In this document: in pieces, positions 8,793 to 19,838 of the stretch
How positions within the stretch are numbered: position 1 is the stretch's first letter
How the letters are laid out: each line of letters starts with the position of its first letter
DNA from: CAVWSM01 sp963799425
Lineage (GTDB): Bacteria; Actinomycetota; Actinomycetes; Jiangellales; Jiangellaceae
Length of the DNA: 64,000 bases
Direction: 5' to 3'
Assembly: GCA_963799425.1 (NCBI GenBank)
Contig: CAWCXA010000008.1
Location: 1 to 64,000, forward strand
The notes under the pieces: model-generated
Seen by the model: only the letters and a program-made list of their open reading frames with translations
Told to the model about the DNA's origin: nothing
The model's database searches: none
Translations under genes and position numbers: made by a program

Positions 8793-10106
8793 TCACACCG
8801 CGAGGCGATCGAGCAGCTCAGCCCCTTGGTTGCGGATGATGTCGAAGTCCGCCGGCTGCACGATCGACCGTTCGGCGTCCGCGAGCAGCAGCCGTACGTG
8901 CTCGGCGATGACCGCTGTCCTGCCTGGGTCGGCTGCGCAGGACGCGCCCCCGGCCTCGAGCATGTGCAGGAGGCGTCGTACGACGGCGGGCTCCTTGCAG
9001 CCGAAGCGGCGGATCTGGGCGCTGCACAGCCTGACGTACTCGTCGAACGGGATCGTCGGTGCCACAACCCGGACGGCGCCCGTGGCGTCGCGGCGCAGGT
9101 CCGGGCCGATCCACTTGCGGGCGATCGTCGTGAACACGACGGTCAGGCGGTCGATCGACTGGACCGCGGTGTACGGGTCGTTTATCGCAGGTGAGAGGGC
9201 CTTCGAGGCGACATCGACGAGCTGCCGGATCCCGAGCGCGGCGTCCTGCTCGAAGGTCCGCTCGAAGCCGATGCGTATCGCGTCGACTCCGACGTCGCGG
9301 AACGCCGCCGGGTCGGGAGCCGGGCGTTCGGGCGAGGCTCGCCAGACCCATGCGATGGGGAGCCCCGCGACGACATGGTCACCCACACGTGGGACAAAGG
9401 AGATCACTACGTCGTTGCGCTCTGCGAGCTCGATCACGGTCTCGGGATGAACCGTCTGTACGTAGCCAGATCGCTTGGCTGGCACGGCCACCGCCCATAC
9501 GGGTGGCTGGGCAACCTCGTCAGGAACGTCGCCTCCTCGTCGATCGGGCCACGAATCAAGGACGTTCAGCGTGCTGCGCTCCACTCGCGTCATGATGGCG
9601 TCGATCTGGATCCCGTGCATGAGGTGGTGGATGAAGAACACGATCGCCAACAGGCTGGCAAACATCAGCACCAGGGCACCACTGACTGCGAGCCTCGGGA
9701 ATGACTCCGATCGCTCCCCCGAAGACACACCGACCGTGAACAGCCCTGCCGTGCAGTAAGTGAAAGTGGTGACGAGCACCGCCAGCACAAGCTGGTTGGG
9801 GCGGTCCTGCAAGAAGTTGCGCAGCAGCCGTGGGGAGAACTGGGTCGAGGCCAGCTGCAGAGCGACCACGGTGAGACCGAGCATCAACGCCATGACGGTG
9901 ATCACCGTTGCTGCGATGCCGATCAGCAGCGCTCTCGCGTCCTCGGAGGTGCCCTGGAACGCCAGGAAGCCGAAGGGTGAGTCCTCGTCGATCTCGATGA
10001 CGGACAGCAGCGAGCCGACTGCGAGAGCGGCGATGACTCCCATTCCGGGAAGCACCCAGAGCGCCCCGCGCAGATACTCCCTCCGGGCTTCCGCCTTGAG
10101 GTCCAC
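8793..10106 (-). CDS. DUF2254 membrane protein
   Basis: A 437-residue predicted membrane protein of the DUF2254 family, whose role is unknown. Four hydrophobic segments occupy about residues 15-175 (GALWVLPGMGVIAALAVGSL; two more around 65-130; a fourth ending in IVFFIHHLMHGI). A soluble C-terminal half follows, with the family segment VDVASKALSPAINDPYTAVQ. The start is a GTG at 10106 with purine-rich GGAG upstream; a longer upstream frame covers the end of the aconitase gene and is not coding. It lies 90 bases after acnA on the same strand, separated by an inverted repeat. Confidence 0.87.
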   Translation of the reverse strand: MDLKAEARREYLRGALWVLPGMGVIAALAVGSLLSVIEIDEDSPFGFLAFQGTSEDARALLIGIAATVITVMALMLGLTVVALQLASTQFSPRLLRNFLQDRPNQLVLAVLVTTFTYCTAGLFTVGVSSGERSESFPRLAVSGALVLMFASLLAIVFFIHHLMHGIQIDAIMTRVERSTLNVLDSWPDRRGGDVPDEVAQPPVWAVAVPAKRSGYVQTVHPETVIELAERNDVVISFVPRVGDHVVAGLPIAWVWRASPERPAPDPAAFRDVGVDAIRIGFERTFEQDAALGIRQLVDVASKALSPAINDPYTAVQSIDRLTVVFTTIARKWIGPDLRRDATGAVRVVAPTIPFDEYVRLCSAQIRRFGCKEPAVVRRLLHMLEAGGASCAADPGRTAVIAEHVRLLLADAERSIVQPADFDIIRNQGAELLDRLAV

Positions 10107-10125
10107 CTCTCCATGCTCCCGCCGG

Positions 10126-10181
10126 CTTGTCAGATTGTCAGCCCGGCCGACCTGCAGGATGCAGTCAGCCGGTCTGACAAG
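10126..10181. repeat. 9-bp inverted repeat between acnA and the DUF2254 gene
   Basis: CTTGTCAGA (10126-10134) and TCTGACAAG (10173-10181) are perfect inverted copies 38 bases apart, and TTGTCAG occurs once more inside the left part. No T-run follows on the minus strand, so an operator for the DUF2254 gene is as likely as a terminator for acnA. Confidence 0.45.
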
Positions 10182-10195
10182 TCGCGGAGATGGCC

Positions 10196-12985
<2,790 letters not shown>

Positions 12986-13075
12986 TGATTCGTCCTTTCC
13001 TACCGGCCGTCGAGCCAATCCTGCCCGCCGAGCGGGACCCGCACCTGGGGAGGTCGCGCCGGGGTCTCTGATTTC

Positions 13076-13116
13076 TCTCGATGTCAAGATACATGAGGTC
13101 GAGATGGCCCGGTCAA
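13076..13116 (-). promoter_or_regulatory. acnA promoter with overlapping palindromic operator
   Basis: On the minus strand TTGACC (13116-13111) and TATCTT (13091-13086), 19 bases apart, could be the -35 and -10. The -10 lies inside a palindrome: outer arms TCTCGA (13076-13081) and TCGAGA (13099-13104), inner TCA and TGA. A tighter version is TCTCGATGTCAAGA (13076-13089, one mismatch). A repressor bound here would block the promoter. The regulator is not identifiable from the window. Confidence 0.5.
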
Positions 13117-13145
13117 GCGGGCGCGGCACGTCCAAGCGGAGGGCG

Positions 13146-14408
13146 TCACCACACCGTGACCGCGTACGCGGCGAAGGCCACGGCCAGCACACCGGCGCTC
13201 GCCCGGCCAGCCGTCCCAACACCCCGCCACGGCCCTTCGTACCGGCGCACCGCGGCAACCAGCAGGACGAGCACCACGCCCATTACGGCCATCCACCCGA
13301 GCCGGAAGGCAAGCCACAAAGGCGAGTCCGGCGCGTCTGTCAGCCCAGGCAGCACACCTGCTCGACCGCCCGCAAAGCTGACCGCAAACATCGCCACGTG
13401 GTGCCAGCAGAAGATGCTCATGGCTGCCAGGTTGATGAACGCGACCGCCGCCCACAGAGTGCGACGCGTCCGCATCAGCCGCTCGACGCGGTCGCGCAGC
13501 AGAATCGCGGCGCCCGACTGCACCAACGCCAGGGCCGGCACCATGAGCGAGGCGGGGTTCGAGTTGTTGCGCGCGTCGCCGGGCGCGCCGACCATGCTCA
13601 CCGGGTAGTTGAAGACCACCAGCATCGTGGCGAAGATGCTGGCGCCGATCGCGACGAGCAGCCAGGCAGCGCGCCGCGACACCTGGCCGCGAGCCCAGCA
13701 GACGCCGAGCTGGAAACCCAGGAACCACGCGGGAAGCACCTGCACCCAGGCGACCCAGCCGGGCATCGTGTCGGCCCACGGCCCCCAGCGGAGAAGGTCA
13801 CCAACCGCCACGATCAGCATGAGCACAGCGACAATGGCCACCCCCAACCGCCGGCTGAACCACAGCGCCATCGGAATCAGCGATGTGATGACCCCGTAGA
13901 TGACGACGAACCACAACGGCTGCGTCACGAGGACGACCAACGTACGCAGGGAGTCGGCAGGCACGCCGAGCGCTGCGCCGATCCCCATCGCGACCGTCAT
14001 TGCGGCCAGGACGACGACGACGGGGCGCCCAAGGCGAATCAGCCGACCGGAGACCCAGCTCCCGTACGACTCGCCGCGCTCACGTGCCCGTCCGAAGCTG
14101 AGCGTCGCTGCGTAGCCCCCAACAAGGAAGAACAGGCCGAGCATCTGCGCGACCCAGCTGGCGGGTGCGAGCCACCGCATCTCGGAGAGCGGGCTCGATA
14201 TTCGCTGCGCACCGTCGGCATACAGCACGAGCGCCCCGACAAGCCAGTGGCCGAGCACGACGCCCATGGTGGCCAGCGCCCGGTATCCGTCGATGGCGCG
14301 CTCGCGGTGCGCAGGTGTCCCCTGCTCGATTGCATCGGCGGCACGCTGGACAAACCCTGATCGCGAAGACTTTGGGTCCGTTTTCGCGGGCAAGCTCTTC
14401 GTGATCAT
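13146..14408 (-). CDS. Acyltransferase 3 family membrane protein
   Basis: A 420-residue polytopic membrane acyltransferase that would transfer an acyl group to a sugar, lipid or other cell-surface acceptor. A family-type first helix (RAIDGYRALATMGVVLGHWL, about 37-56) carries the conserved R...G-H motif. About ten more hydrophobic helices follow, with a late WHHVAMF segment. ATG at 14408 overlaps the stop of the phospholipase A2-like gene (ATGA), so both come from one message. Acceptor unknown; joint action on phospholipid acyl chains is inference from the pairing. Confidence 0.85.
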   Translation of the reverse strand: MITKSLPAKTDPKSSRSGFVQRAADAIEQGTPAHRERAIDGYRALATMGVVLGHWLVGALVLYADGAQRISSPLSEMRWLAPASWVAQMLGLFFLVGGYAATLSFGRARERGESYGSWVSGRLIRLGRPVVVVLAAMTVAMGIGAALGVPADSLRTLVVLVTQPLWFVVIYGVITSLIPMALWFSRRLGVAIVAVLMLIVAVGDLLRWGPWADTMPGWVAWVQVLPAWFLGFQLGVCWARGQVSRRAAWLLVAIGASIFATMLVVFNYPVSMVGAPGDARNNSNPASLMVPALALVQSGAAILLRDRVERLMRTRRTLWAAVAFINLAAMSIFCWHHVAMFAVSFAGGRAGVLPGLTDAPDSPLWLAFRLGWMAVMGVVLVLLVAAVRRYEGPWRGVGTAGRASAGVLAVAFAAYAVTVW

Positions 14409-15007
14409 GGGGAGGTGCTCCGCCCAATAGCGATGAACAGGCTCGCGAACCAGCTGCCGGCGCTCTCGCCGCCCGGCACTCCGTACGACTGTCGCCAGGA
14501 GTTGAACCGGACGGCCGCGGCGTAGGCGTCCGCCGTGCGGTCGCAGGAGAACTCCGCAGCCCCGTCGTAGGTGTCGCAGCGCTGCTGGATGTCAGCGCTG
14601 AACTGCGCATCGATCGCAGCCCTCGCCCACTGCCCCAGCGGTTGCCCGGTGCGCTCGGCGTAGCGCAGCAGGTCGTACCCGTAGTCGTGCGCCTGGCAGG
14701 CGACGCCGAAGTCGAAGCTCGTGTCGCCGGTCGGTGTCGAGCAATCGCCCGACTCGTCGACCAGCCGGTGCTCGCCCGCCACCTCGACAAGCGCGGGCTC
14801 GTAGCCCATCACCGCTGCGAAGCCTGCTGGCGGACTGGCGGCAAGGTCGTCGGCGCTGTCCGAGGTGGCGGCTCGTACGGCATCGGCCGCGACCGACCGC
14901 TCGGTCGCATCGGCCACCCCGGGCAGGCTTGTCTGCACTGCCGCGACGAGCGTGAGCCCGACGACAACCACCGCGCCCGCTGCTCGTCGCACCGTCCTGC
15001 CACGCAT
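14405..15007 (-). CDS. Secreted prokaryotic phospholipase A2-type protein
   Basis: A 200-residue exported protein with a signal peptide (MRGRTVRRAAGAVVVVGLTL then AAVQTSLPGVADA). The mature part holds the PLA2 active-site motif CQAHDYGYDLLRY with the His-Asp pair at about 110-111. Before it comes FDFGVAC, and further cysteines (CDT, SCDRT) can form the usual disulfides. Family members hydrolyse the sn-2 acyl chain of phospholipids in a Ca-dependent way outside the cell. It is the upstream partner of the acyltransferase gene, with start and stop codons overlapping. Confidence 0.85.
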   Translation of the reverse strand: MRGRTVRRAAGAVVVVGLTLVAAVQTSLPGVADATERSVAADAVRAATSDSADDLAASPPAGFAAVMGYEPALVEVAGEHRLVDESGDCSTPTGDTSFDFGVACQAHDYGYDLLRYAERTGQPLGQWARAAIDAQFSADIQQRCDTYDGAAEFSCDRTADAYAAAVRFNSWRQSYGVPGGESAGSWFASLFIAIGRSTSP

Positions 15008-15214
15008 GGTCTTGCCTCCGTCCCGACCGCCTCAGTGGCTGTCATCGGCCGGGACGCTATGGACGCGGACGTGGCGCTTCGTCACGCTGCGGAGGGCAGT
15101 TCGATGGCCCATCGGAGCGGGTGATCGGCGGTGCGACTAGCCCCTGGGTAGGGCCCCGGATGGCTACTCGGGTACGACGAGACATGCGCCGCCGCCGCCT
15201 AGGCTTGGGCAACG

Positions 15215-16478
15215 ATGAGCGATACGGGTCAGGAGCTGGGCGCGCACGCGGTCAACGACGCCGCACGGCGCGGTTTCCACGAGGCATTCATCTCGCTGGA
15301 CCCCAAACCGGCGCCAGCAGGCCGGTGGTGGCGGAGCTGGGTACAGCTGCTCGGGTGGCCGGCCGGGCTCATTGCGTTCGTGGTCGCCATATCGTCGTCC
15401 AGCGAGTGGCACCGCGGTCCGAGCGTGCTCGTCCCTTTCGCCGCCGCGCTGCTCGCCTTGCCATACGCCCTGTCGCGCACCCGCGAGCTTGTCGGCTGGC
15501 GGATCGCGGTGGCGCTCGCGCTGCTGAGCCCGGTCCTGTTCGAGGTCACGGACAACGAGACGTTCCGGTGGCCGATCATTCTGTTCCTTGCCCTGTTGCT
15601 GCTCTACATCCGCATCGTGCTCCGTCGCGACCTCGAGGTGGTCGTGTGGGTGTGGGCGGTCATGATCGTGCTGACGTGGCTGATGGTCGACGCCGACAAC
15701 CGGATCGGCCTCGCAGTCTTGTGGACGGCCATCGCCGTGGTGGGCCAGAGCTTGCATGCCCGGCTCGTAGCGCAACGCCGCCTGTCCGCAGAGAAGGAGC
15801 TCAGCGAGCTCGAACGGGCCCGCCGTACGGTGCTGGAGGAGCGCGCGCGCATCGCCCGCGACCTGCACGACGTGGTGGCGCACCACATGTCGATGGTGGT
15901 CGTGCAGGCCGAGAGTGCTCCCTACCGCATGCCCGATCTGTCAGCCGAAGCGCGCGACGAGTTCGCCTCGATCGGCGGGTCGGCTCGCGAGGCGTTGACG
16001 GAGATCAGGGCATTGCTGACCGTGCTGCGGGCCGAGACGCAGGACGTCGAGCTCGCGCCACAACCGGGACTTGACGAGCTCGACGACCTCGTCGAGGGCG
16101 CGCGTCGGGCCGGTGTCAACGTCGACCTACGACATCACTGGCACACCACGGCAGTTGCGAACCGCGGTAGGCCTCGCCGCCTATCGGATCGTGCAGGAGT
16201 CGCTTGCCAATGCGGCTCGCCATGCGCCAGGCGCGCCGGTGCGGGTCGCGGTTGCCTACGGCGACGACGTGCTCGACGTACGCGTCGCCAACGCTGCCCC
16301 GGACGTTGCGGTCACACCTGGCCCGGCTGGCCACGGGCTCACCGGAATGCGCGAGCGAGTTGATGTGGTCCGTGGCACGCTCGACGCCGGCCCGACGGCC
16401 GATGGCGGGTTTGAGGTCTCTGCGTCACTGCCCACCGCCGACGGGCCGGCACCGACCGAGGCGGAGGATCACGGATGA
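15215..16478 (+). pseudogene. NarL-type sensor histidine kinase, interrupted by a single-base frameshift
   Basis: About 420 residues when the frames are joined. Residues 1-308 are read from ATG 15215: four to five membrane helices (about 45-180), a linker helix and the HisKA_3 dimerisation motif ERARIARDLHDVVAHHMS with the phospho-acceptor His near 218. The HATPase part continues one frame over from about 16140 (GTPRQLRTAVGLAAYRIVQE, then NAARH and GHGLTGMRER). One extra T at about 16139 joins them. Uncorrected, the first frame runs on to a stop at 16361-16363 with no ATPase domain. The true stop at 16478 overlaps the response-regulator ATG (ATGA). It is either a sequencing error or a recently dead kinase. 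Confidence 0.85.
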
Positions 16479-17140
16479 GCATCCGTGTCGTCATCGTCGA
16501 CGACCAGGCGATGGTGCGGCAGGGGTTCGGCGCGCTGCTCAACGCACAGGACGACATCGACGTCGTCGGCGACGCGGCCGACGGCGGTGCCGCACTCGAT
16601 GCCGTACGACGCCTGTTGCCGGACGTCGTGCTCATGGATGTGCGCATGCCAAGGATGGATGGGCTCGAAGCAACCCGGCGCATCATGCGCCAACCGGGCG
16701 ACCGGCATCCCAAGGTGCTGATGCTGACGACGTTCGACCTCGACGACTACGTGTACGAGGCGCTGCGCGCCGGCGCGAGCGGCTTTCTCCTCAAGGACGC
16801 GCCGGCTGCGGACCTCGTACAAGCGGTGCGTGTCGTGGCCGCCGGCGAAGCGCTGTTGGCGCCGTCTGTGACGCGGCGGCTCATTGCTGACTTCGCGCAG
16901 CGACCGGAAGCCAACCGGCCACGGCCCGACCGGCTGCGAGTGCTCACGCCACGCGAGACCGAAGTGCTCAAGCTGATCGCACGCGGGTTGTCCAACACCG
17001 AGATCGCCGACAAGCTCGTCCTCGCCGAGCAGACCGTCAAGACACACGTCGGCCGGATCCTGGCCAAGCTCGGGCTGCGTGACCGCGCGCAGGCGGTGGT
17101 CATCGCTTACGAGACCGGCCTGGTCGCACCGGGCGACTGA
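16475..17140 (+). CDS. NarL/LuxR-family response regulator
   Basis: A 221-residue cytoplasmic response regulator. The receiver domain (1-120) has acidic residues VDD at 8-10, phospho-acceptor Asp 55 (VVLMDVRMPRMDG) and Lys in FLLKDAP. The GerE-type helix-turn-helix (about 155-215) reads LTPRETEVLKLIARGLSNTE and TVKTHVGRILAKLGLRDR. Its ATG overlaps the kinase stop codon, so production is coupled to the upstream kinase; the frameshift there could lower its translation. Targets unknown. A long hairpin begins at its stop codon. Confidence 0.95.
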   Translation: MSIRVVIVDDQAMVRQGFGALLNAQDDIDVVGDAADGGAALDAVRRLLPDVVLMDVRMPRMDGLEATRRIMRQPGDRHPKVLMLTTFDLDDYVYEALRAGASGFLLKDAPAADLVQAVRVVAAGEALLAPSVTRRLIADFAQRPEANRPRPDRLRVLTPRETEVLKLIARGLSNTEIADKLVLAEQTVKTHVGRILAKLGLRDRAQAVVIAYETGLVAPGD

Positions 17141-17238
17141 GCATGCGCCTGGCTACCGCCGAACATGGGGTTGGCGCCAGATTTCGGGCTCAAAGGGTCG
17201 CCAACCGCATGTTCGGCGGTAGTTGACCGCATGCTCAG
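17137..17238. terminator. Long imperfect hairpin between convergent genes (candidate bidirectional terminator or repeat element)
   Basis: Outer arms CTGAGCATGCG (17137-17147) and CGCATGCTCAG (17228-17238) are perfect. Inner arms of 24 bases (17153-17176 and 17199-17222) contain CTACCGCCGAACATG and its exact complement, with one mismatch in the remaining nine. The loop is about 22 bases. It covers the stop codons of both flanking convergent genes. There is no T-run, so a mobile or repeated palindromic unit is an alternative. Confidence 0.6.
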
Positions 17239-18164
17239 CCGAGTTGCGGGGCCACCTCGGACGCGACGAGCTCGAGGTGGTCGAGGTCGGACAGGTCCAG
17301 GGTCTGCAGGTAGCAGCGGGTGATGCCGAGCTCCGCGTAGCCCCCGATCTTGTCGACGACCTCGGCCGTCGTCCCGGAGAAGCTGCTGCCCCGGCGCAGG
17401 TCATCTGCCCGTTCGCCGATCGCTGCCGCGCGCTGCCTGAACTCCGCCTCGCTCTTGCCTACGCAGAGCAGGTGAGCCGCGGAGTAGACCAGCTCGTCCG
17501 GGTTGCGACCAGTCGCCACGCACGCGTCACGGACCAGCGACACCTGCTCACGCGCTCGTGCGAACGACTGGAAGTTCAGGTTGTACTCGGCGGCGAACCG
17601 GGCGGCCAGCGCGGGCGTACGAGACCGGCCTCCGCCGCCCACGATGACGGGGACGCGAGTCTGCACCGGCTTCGGGAGCGCCGGCGAGTCGACGAGCGTG
17701 TAGTGCTTGCCGGAGAAGGAGAACCGCTCCCCCACCGGTGTGGCCCACAGCCCGGTGATGATCTCGAGCTGCTCCTCGAGCATCCCGAACCGCTTGTCCG
17801 GAAAGGGAATCCCGTAGGCCTCGTGCTCCGCGGCATACCACCCGGTGCCGAGGCCCAGCTCGACGCGACCACCCGACATCTGGTCGACCTGGGCCACCTG
17901 GATTGCGAGGATCCCAGGATGGCGGTAGGTCACTGACGAGACGAGAGTGCCGAGCCGGATGCGGGAGGTCTCCCGGGCGAGGCCCGCCAGCGTCGTCCAG
18001 GCGTCGGTCGGGCCGGGGAGACCGTCGAAGTGCCGGCCCATGTGCAGATAGTGATCTGAGCGGAAAAACGCGTTGAAGCCAAGGTCCTCGGTCGCCTTGG
18101 CCACCCGCAGCAGGTCGTCATAGCTAGCCCCTTGCTGGGGCTCGGTGAAGATGCGAAGGTCCAC
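17235..18164 (-). CDS. LLM-class F420-dependent oxidoreductase
   Basis: A 309-residue TIM-barrel protein of the luciferase-like monooxygenase superfamily in its F420-using branch. Features include the N-terminal MDLRIFTEPQQGASYDDLLR, FFRSDHYLH, LGTLVSSVTYRHPGILA, GGRVELGLGTGWYAAEH and VPVIVGGGG. Members take hydride from or give it to F420 on diverse substrates. It stands alone, convergent to the response regulator and separated from it by the hairpin at 17137-17238. Substrate unknown. With the DDN-type protein at 1219 it shows that the host makes F420 (inference). Confidence 0.92.
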   Translation of the reverse strand: MDLRIFTEPQQGASYDDLLRVAKATEDLGFNAFFRSDHYLHMGRHFDGLPGPTDAWTTLAGLARETSRIRLGTLVSSVTYRHPGILAIQVAQVDQMSGGRVELGLGTGWYAAEHEAYGIPFPDKRFGMLEEQLEIITGLWATPVGERFSFSGKHYTLVDSPALPKPVQTRVPVIVGGGGRSRTPALAARFAAEYNLNFQSFARAREQVSLVRDACVATGRNPDELVYSAAHLLCVGKSEAEFRQRAAAIGERADDLRRGSSFSGTTAEVVDKIGGYAELGITRCYLQTLDLSDLDHLELVASEVAPQLG

Positions 18165-18324
18165 CCGTCAATCCTCACAGATCGGGCCGCGACCCCGCCC
18201 GCCGCAAACCGGCTCGTGGGCTGGCCAGGAAATCCATCCGGCGCGTTGTATCGAAAATACCTGCAGAGGGCTCATTACTGAGGTCCAATGGTTGCAAGGA
18301 ATCTCACGACTAGCGGGTACGACC

Positions 18325-18573
18325 ATGACTATCGACGAAGCCAGGATGGCGGAGCGCCGCCATACACTGCTCCTGCTCGACGAGAGCGTCGACCGGTTTG
18401 CCGGCGACCGCATGGTCTACATCCGTGCCCTGTCCGGTGACGGTGAGATGGCCACGGTCGTGCGTCCCTCGCCGACGCGACTCGGCACCATCGCGGCAAT
18501 CGAGCTCGTCAACGTGCGCCGGCTGACCAGCCCGCTGCACGTTCGCATCGGAGCCGACTTCGGCGAGGAGTGA
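18325..18573 (+). CDS. Small hypothetical protein
   Basis: An 82-residue soluble protein starting MTIDEARMAERRHTLLLLDE and ending IGADFGEE. It has mixed charge, alternating hydrophobic strands (MATVVRPS, IAAIELVNVRRL), no membrane helix and no motif I know. ATG at 18325 is the likeliest start; the open frame extends further upstream with no protein-like sequence. Its stop lies two bases before the convergent methyltransferase stop. Coding potential looks real, but function is unknown. Confidence 0.5.
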   Translation: MTIDEARMAERRHTLLLLDESVDRFAGDRMVYIRALSGDGEMATVVRPSPTRLGTIAAIELVNVRRLTSPLHVRIGADFGEE

Positions 18574-18575
18574 CC

Positions 18576-19830
18576 TCAGGTCGACAGGGGCTGCAGGAGC
18601 GCCACGCACTCGACGTGGTGGGTCATCGGGAAGCAGTCGAACGCGCGCAGCCGCCTCAGTTCATAGCCCCCGGTCGCAAAGGTTGCGACGTCACGAGCCA
18701 ACGCCGCCGGGTCACACGCGACATAAGCGACAGCGCGCGGGCCAAGACGCGTGATGCCATGCACCACGTCGGCGCCGGCACCTGTGCGCGGTGGGTCCAG
18801 CACCACCAAGTCAGTCGACGCAACGCCCAACGACCGCAATGCCCGGTCAACGCGCGCAGCCACGAGTCGTACGGAATCAAGACCGTGCAGGTTGCGCCGG
18901 GCATCGGCCACGGCACGCTGGTCGGCCTCGACGGCGACGATCGAGCCTCCCGGTCCGAGCCGGTCCGCAATCGCACCGGCGAAAAGTCCGACTCCGCTGT
19001 AGAGGTCGACCGCCGACTCCCCCGTGGCCGGTTGCAAGAAATCCAGCACCGCGTCGACAAGCGTCTGCGCCGCCCCCGGATGCACCTGCCAGAACCCGGC
19101 CGCGCTCACCCGCCAGGACCGCCCGGCGCCCTGTTCACGTACGTATCCGCGACCGCGCACCCGCGTTGTGCTCGTCCGGCCCGACTGCACGAGCACGGAC
19201 ACGCCTGGATCGAGATGTGGCAGCCTGAGCTTTGCCCCGGTGTCGATTGGGGTCACGACGACAGCCTGCTCGCCTGACGACGAGACGACCGCTTCGACAT
19301 GCTCGGCGCCGCTCCACTGGCGTTCCGTGACACCGATCTCCTGCAACGACTCGTGTGCAATCAAGCAGCGGTCGATCGGCACGACGTCGTGCGACCGGTG
19401 CTTGCGCAGGCCCGCTCTGCCTTGTGCGTCGACGGCGTACGTCACCCGCGTCCGCCACCCGAGGCCATCCTCGTCGCCCGGGACCGCCTCGACGACCACA
19501 TCGCGTTCGACGCCGCCGAGCCGACGCAGCTGTTCGGCGACCACGGTCGCCTTGAGCCGGCGTTGAGCCTCGAGTGTCGCGTGCTGCCAGTCGCAGCCTC
19601 CGCAGGCACCGGGTGCCGGCAAATCGGCACGGTGCAGTGACCCGGTCGGGAGAGGCAACGACCACCTCGACCGCGTCAGCCCGCCAGTAGCGGGCAGTCG
19701 GACCACCGTCGGTGACGACCGCACGCACCCGCTCCCCTGGCAGCGCGTGCCGGACGAACACGACACGGCCCTCGTGCCGCGCCACGCAATGCCCTCCGTG
19801 AGCGACGGGGCCCACGTCGAGCTCGAGCAT
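18576..19830 (-). pseudogene. TrmA/RlmD-family RNA (uracil-5-)methyltransferase, interrupted by a single-base frameshift
   Basis: About 418 residues when joined. The N-terminal TRAM RNA-binding domain is read from ATG 19830 (MLELDVGPVAHGGHCVARHE...). After about 73 codons the frame must shift at the GGG run 19611-19613. The rest then reads GACGGCDWQHATLEAQRRLK (iron-sulfur cysteines, with a fourth in IDRCLIAHE), the SAM-binding AVDLYSGVGLFAG and the catalytic YVACDPAALARDV. One extra base explains the break. It starts eight bases after the APC permease stop and shares that transcript. Either a sequencing error or recent inactivation. Confidence 0.87.
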
Positions 19831-19838
19831 CCCGCTGG

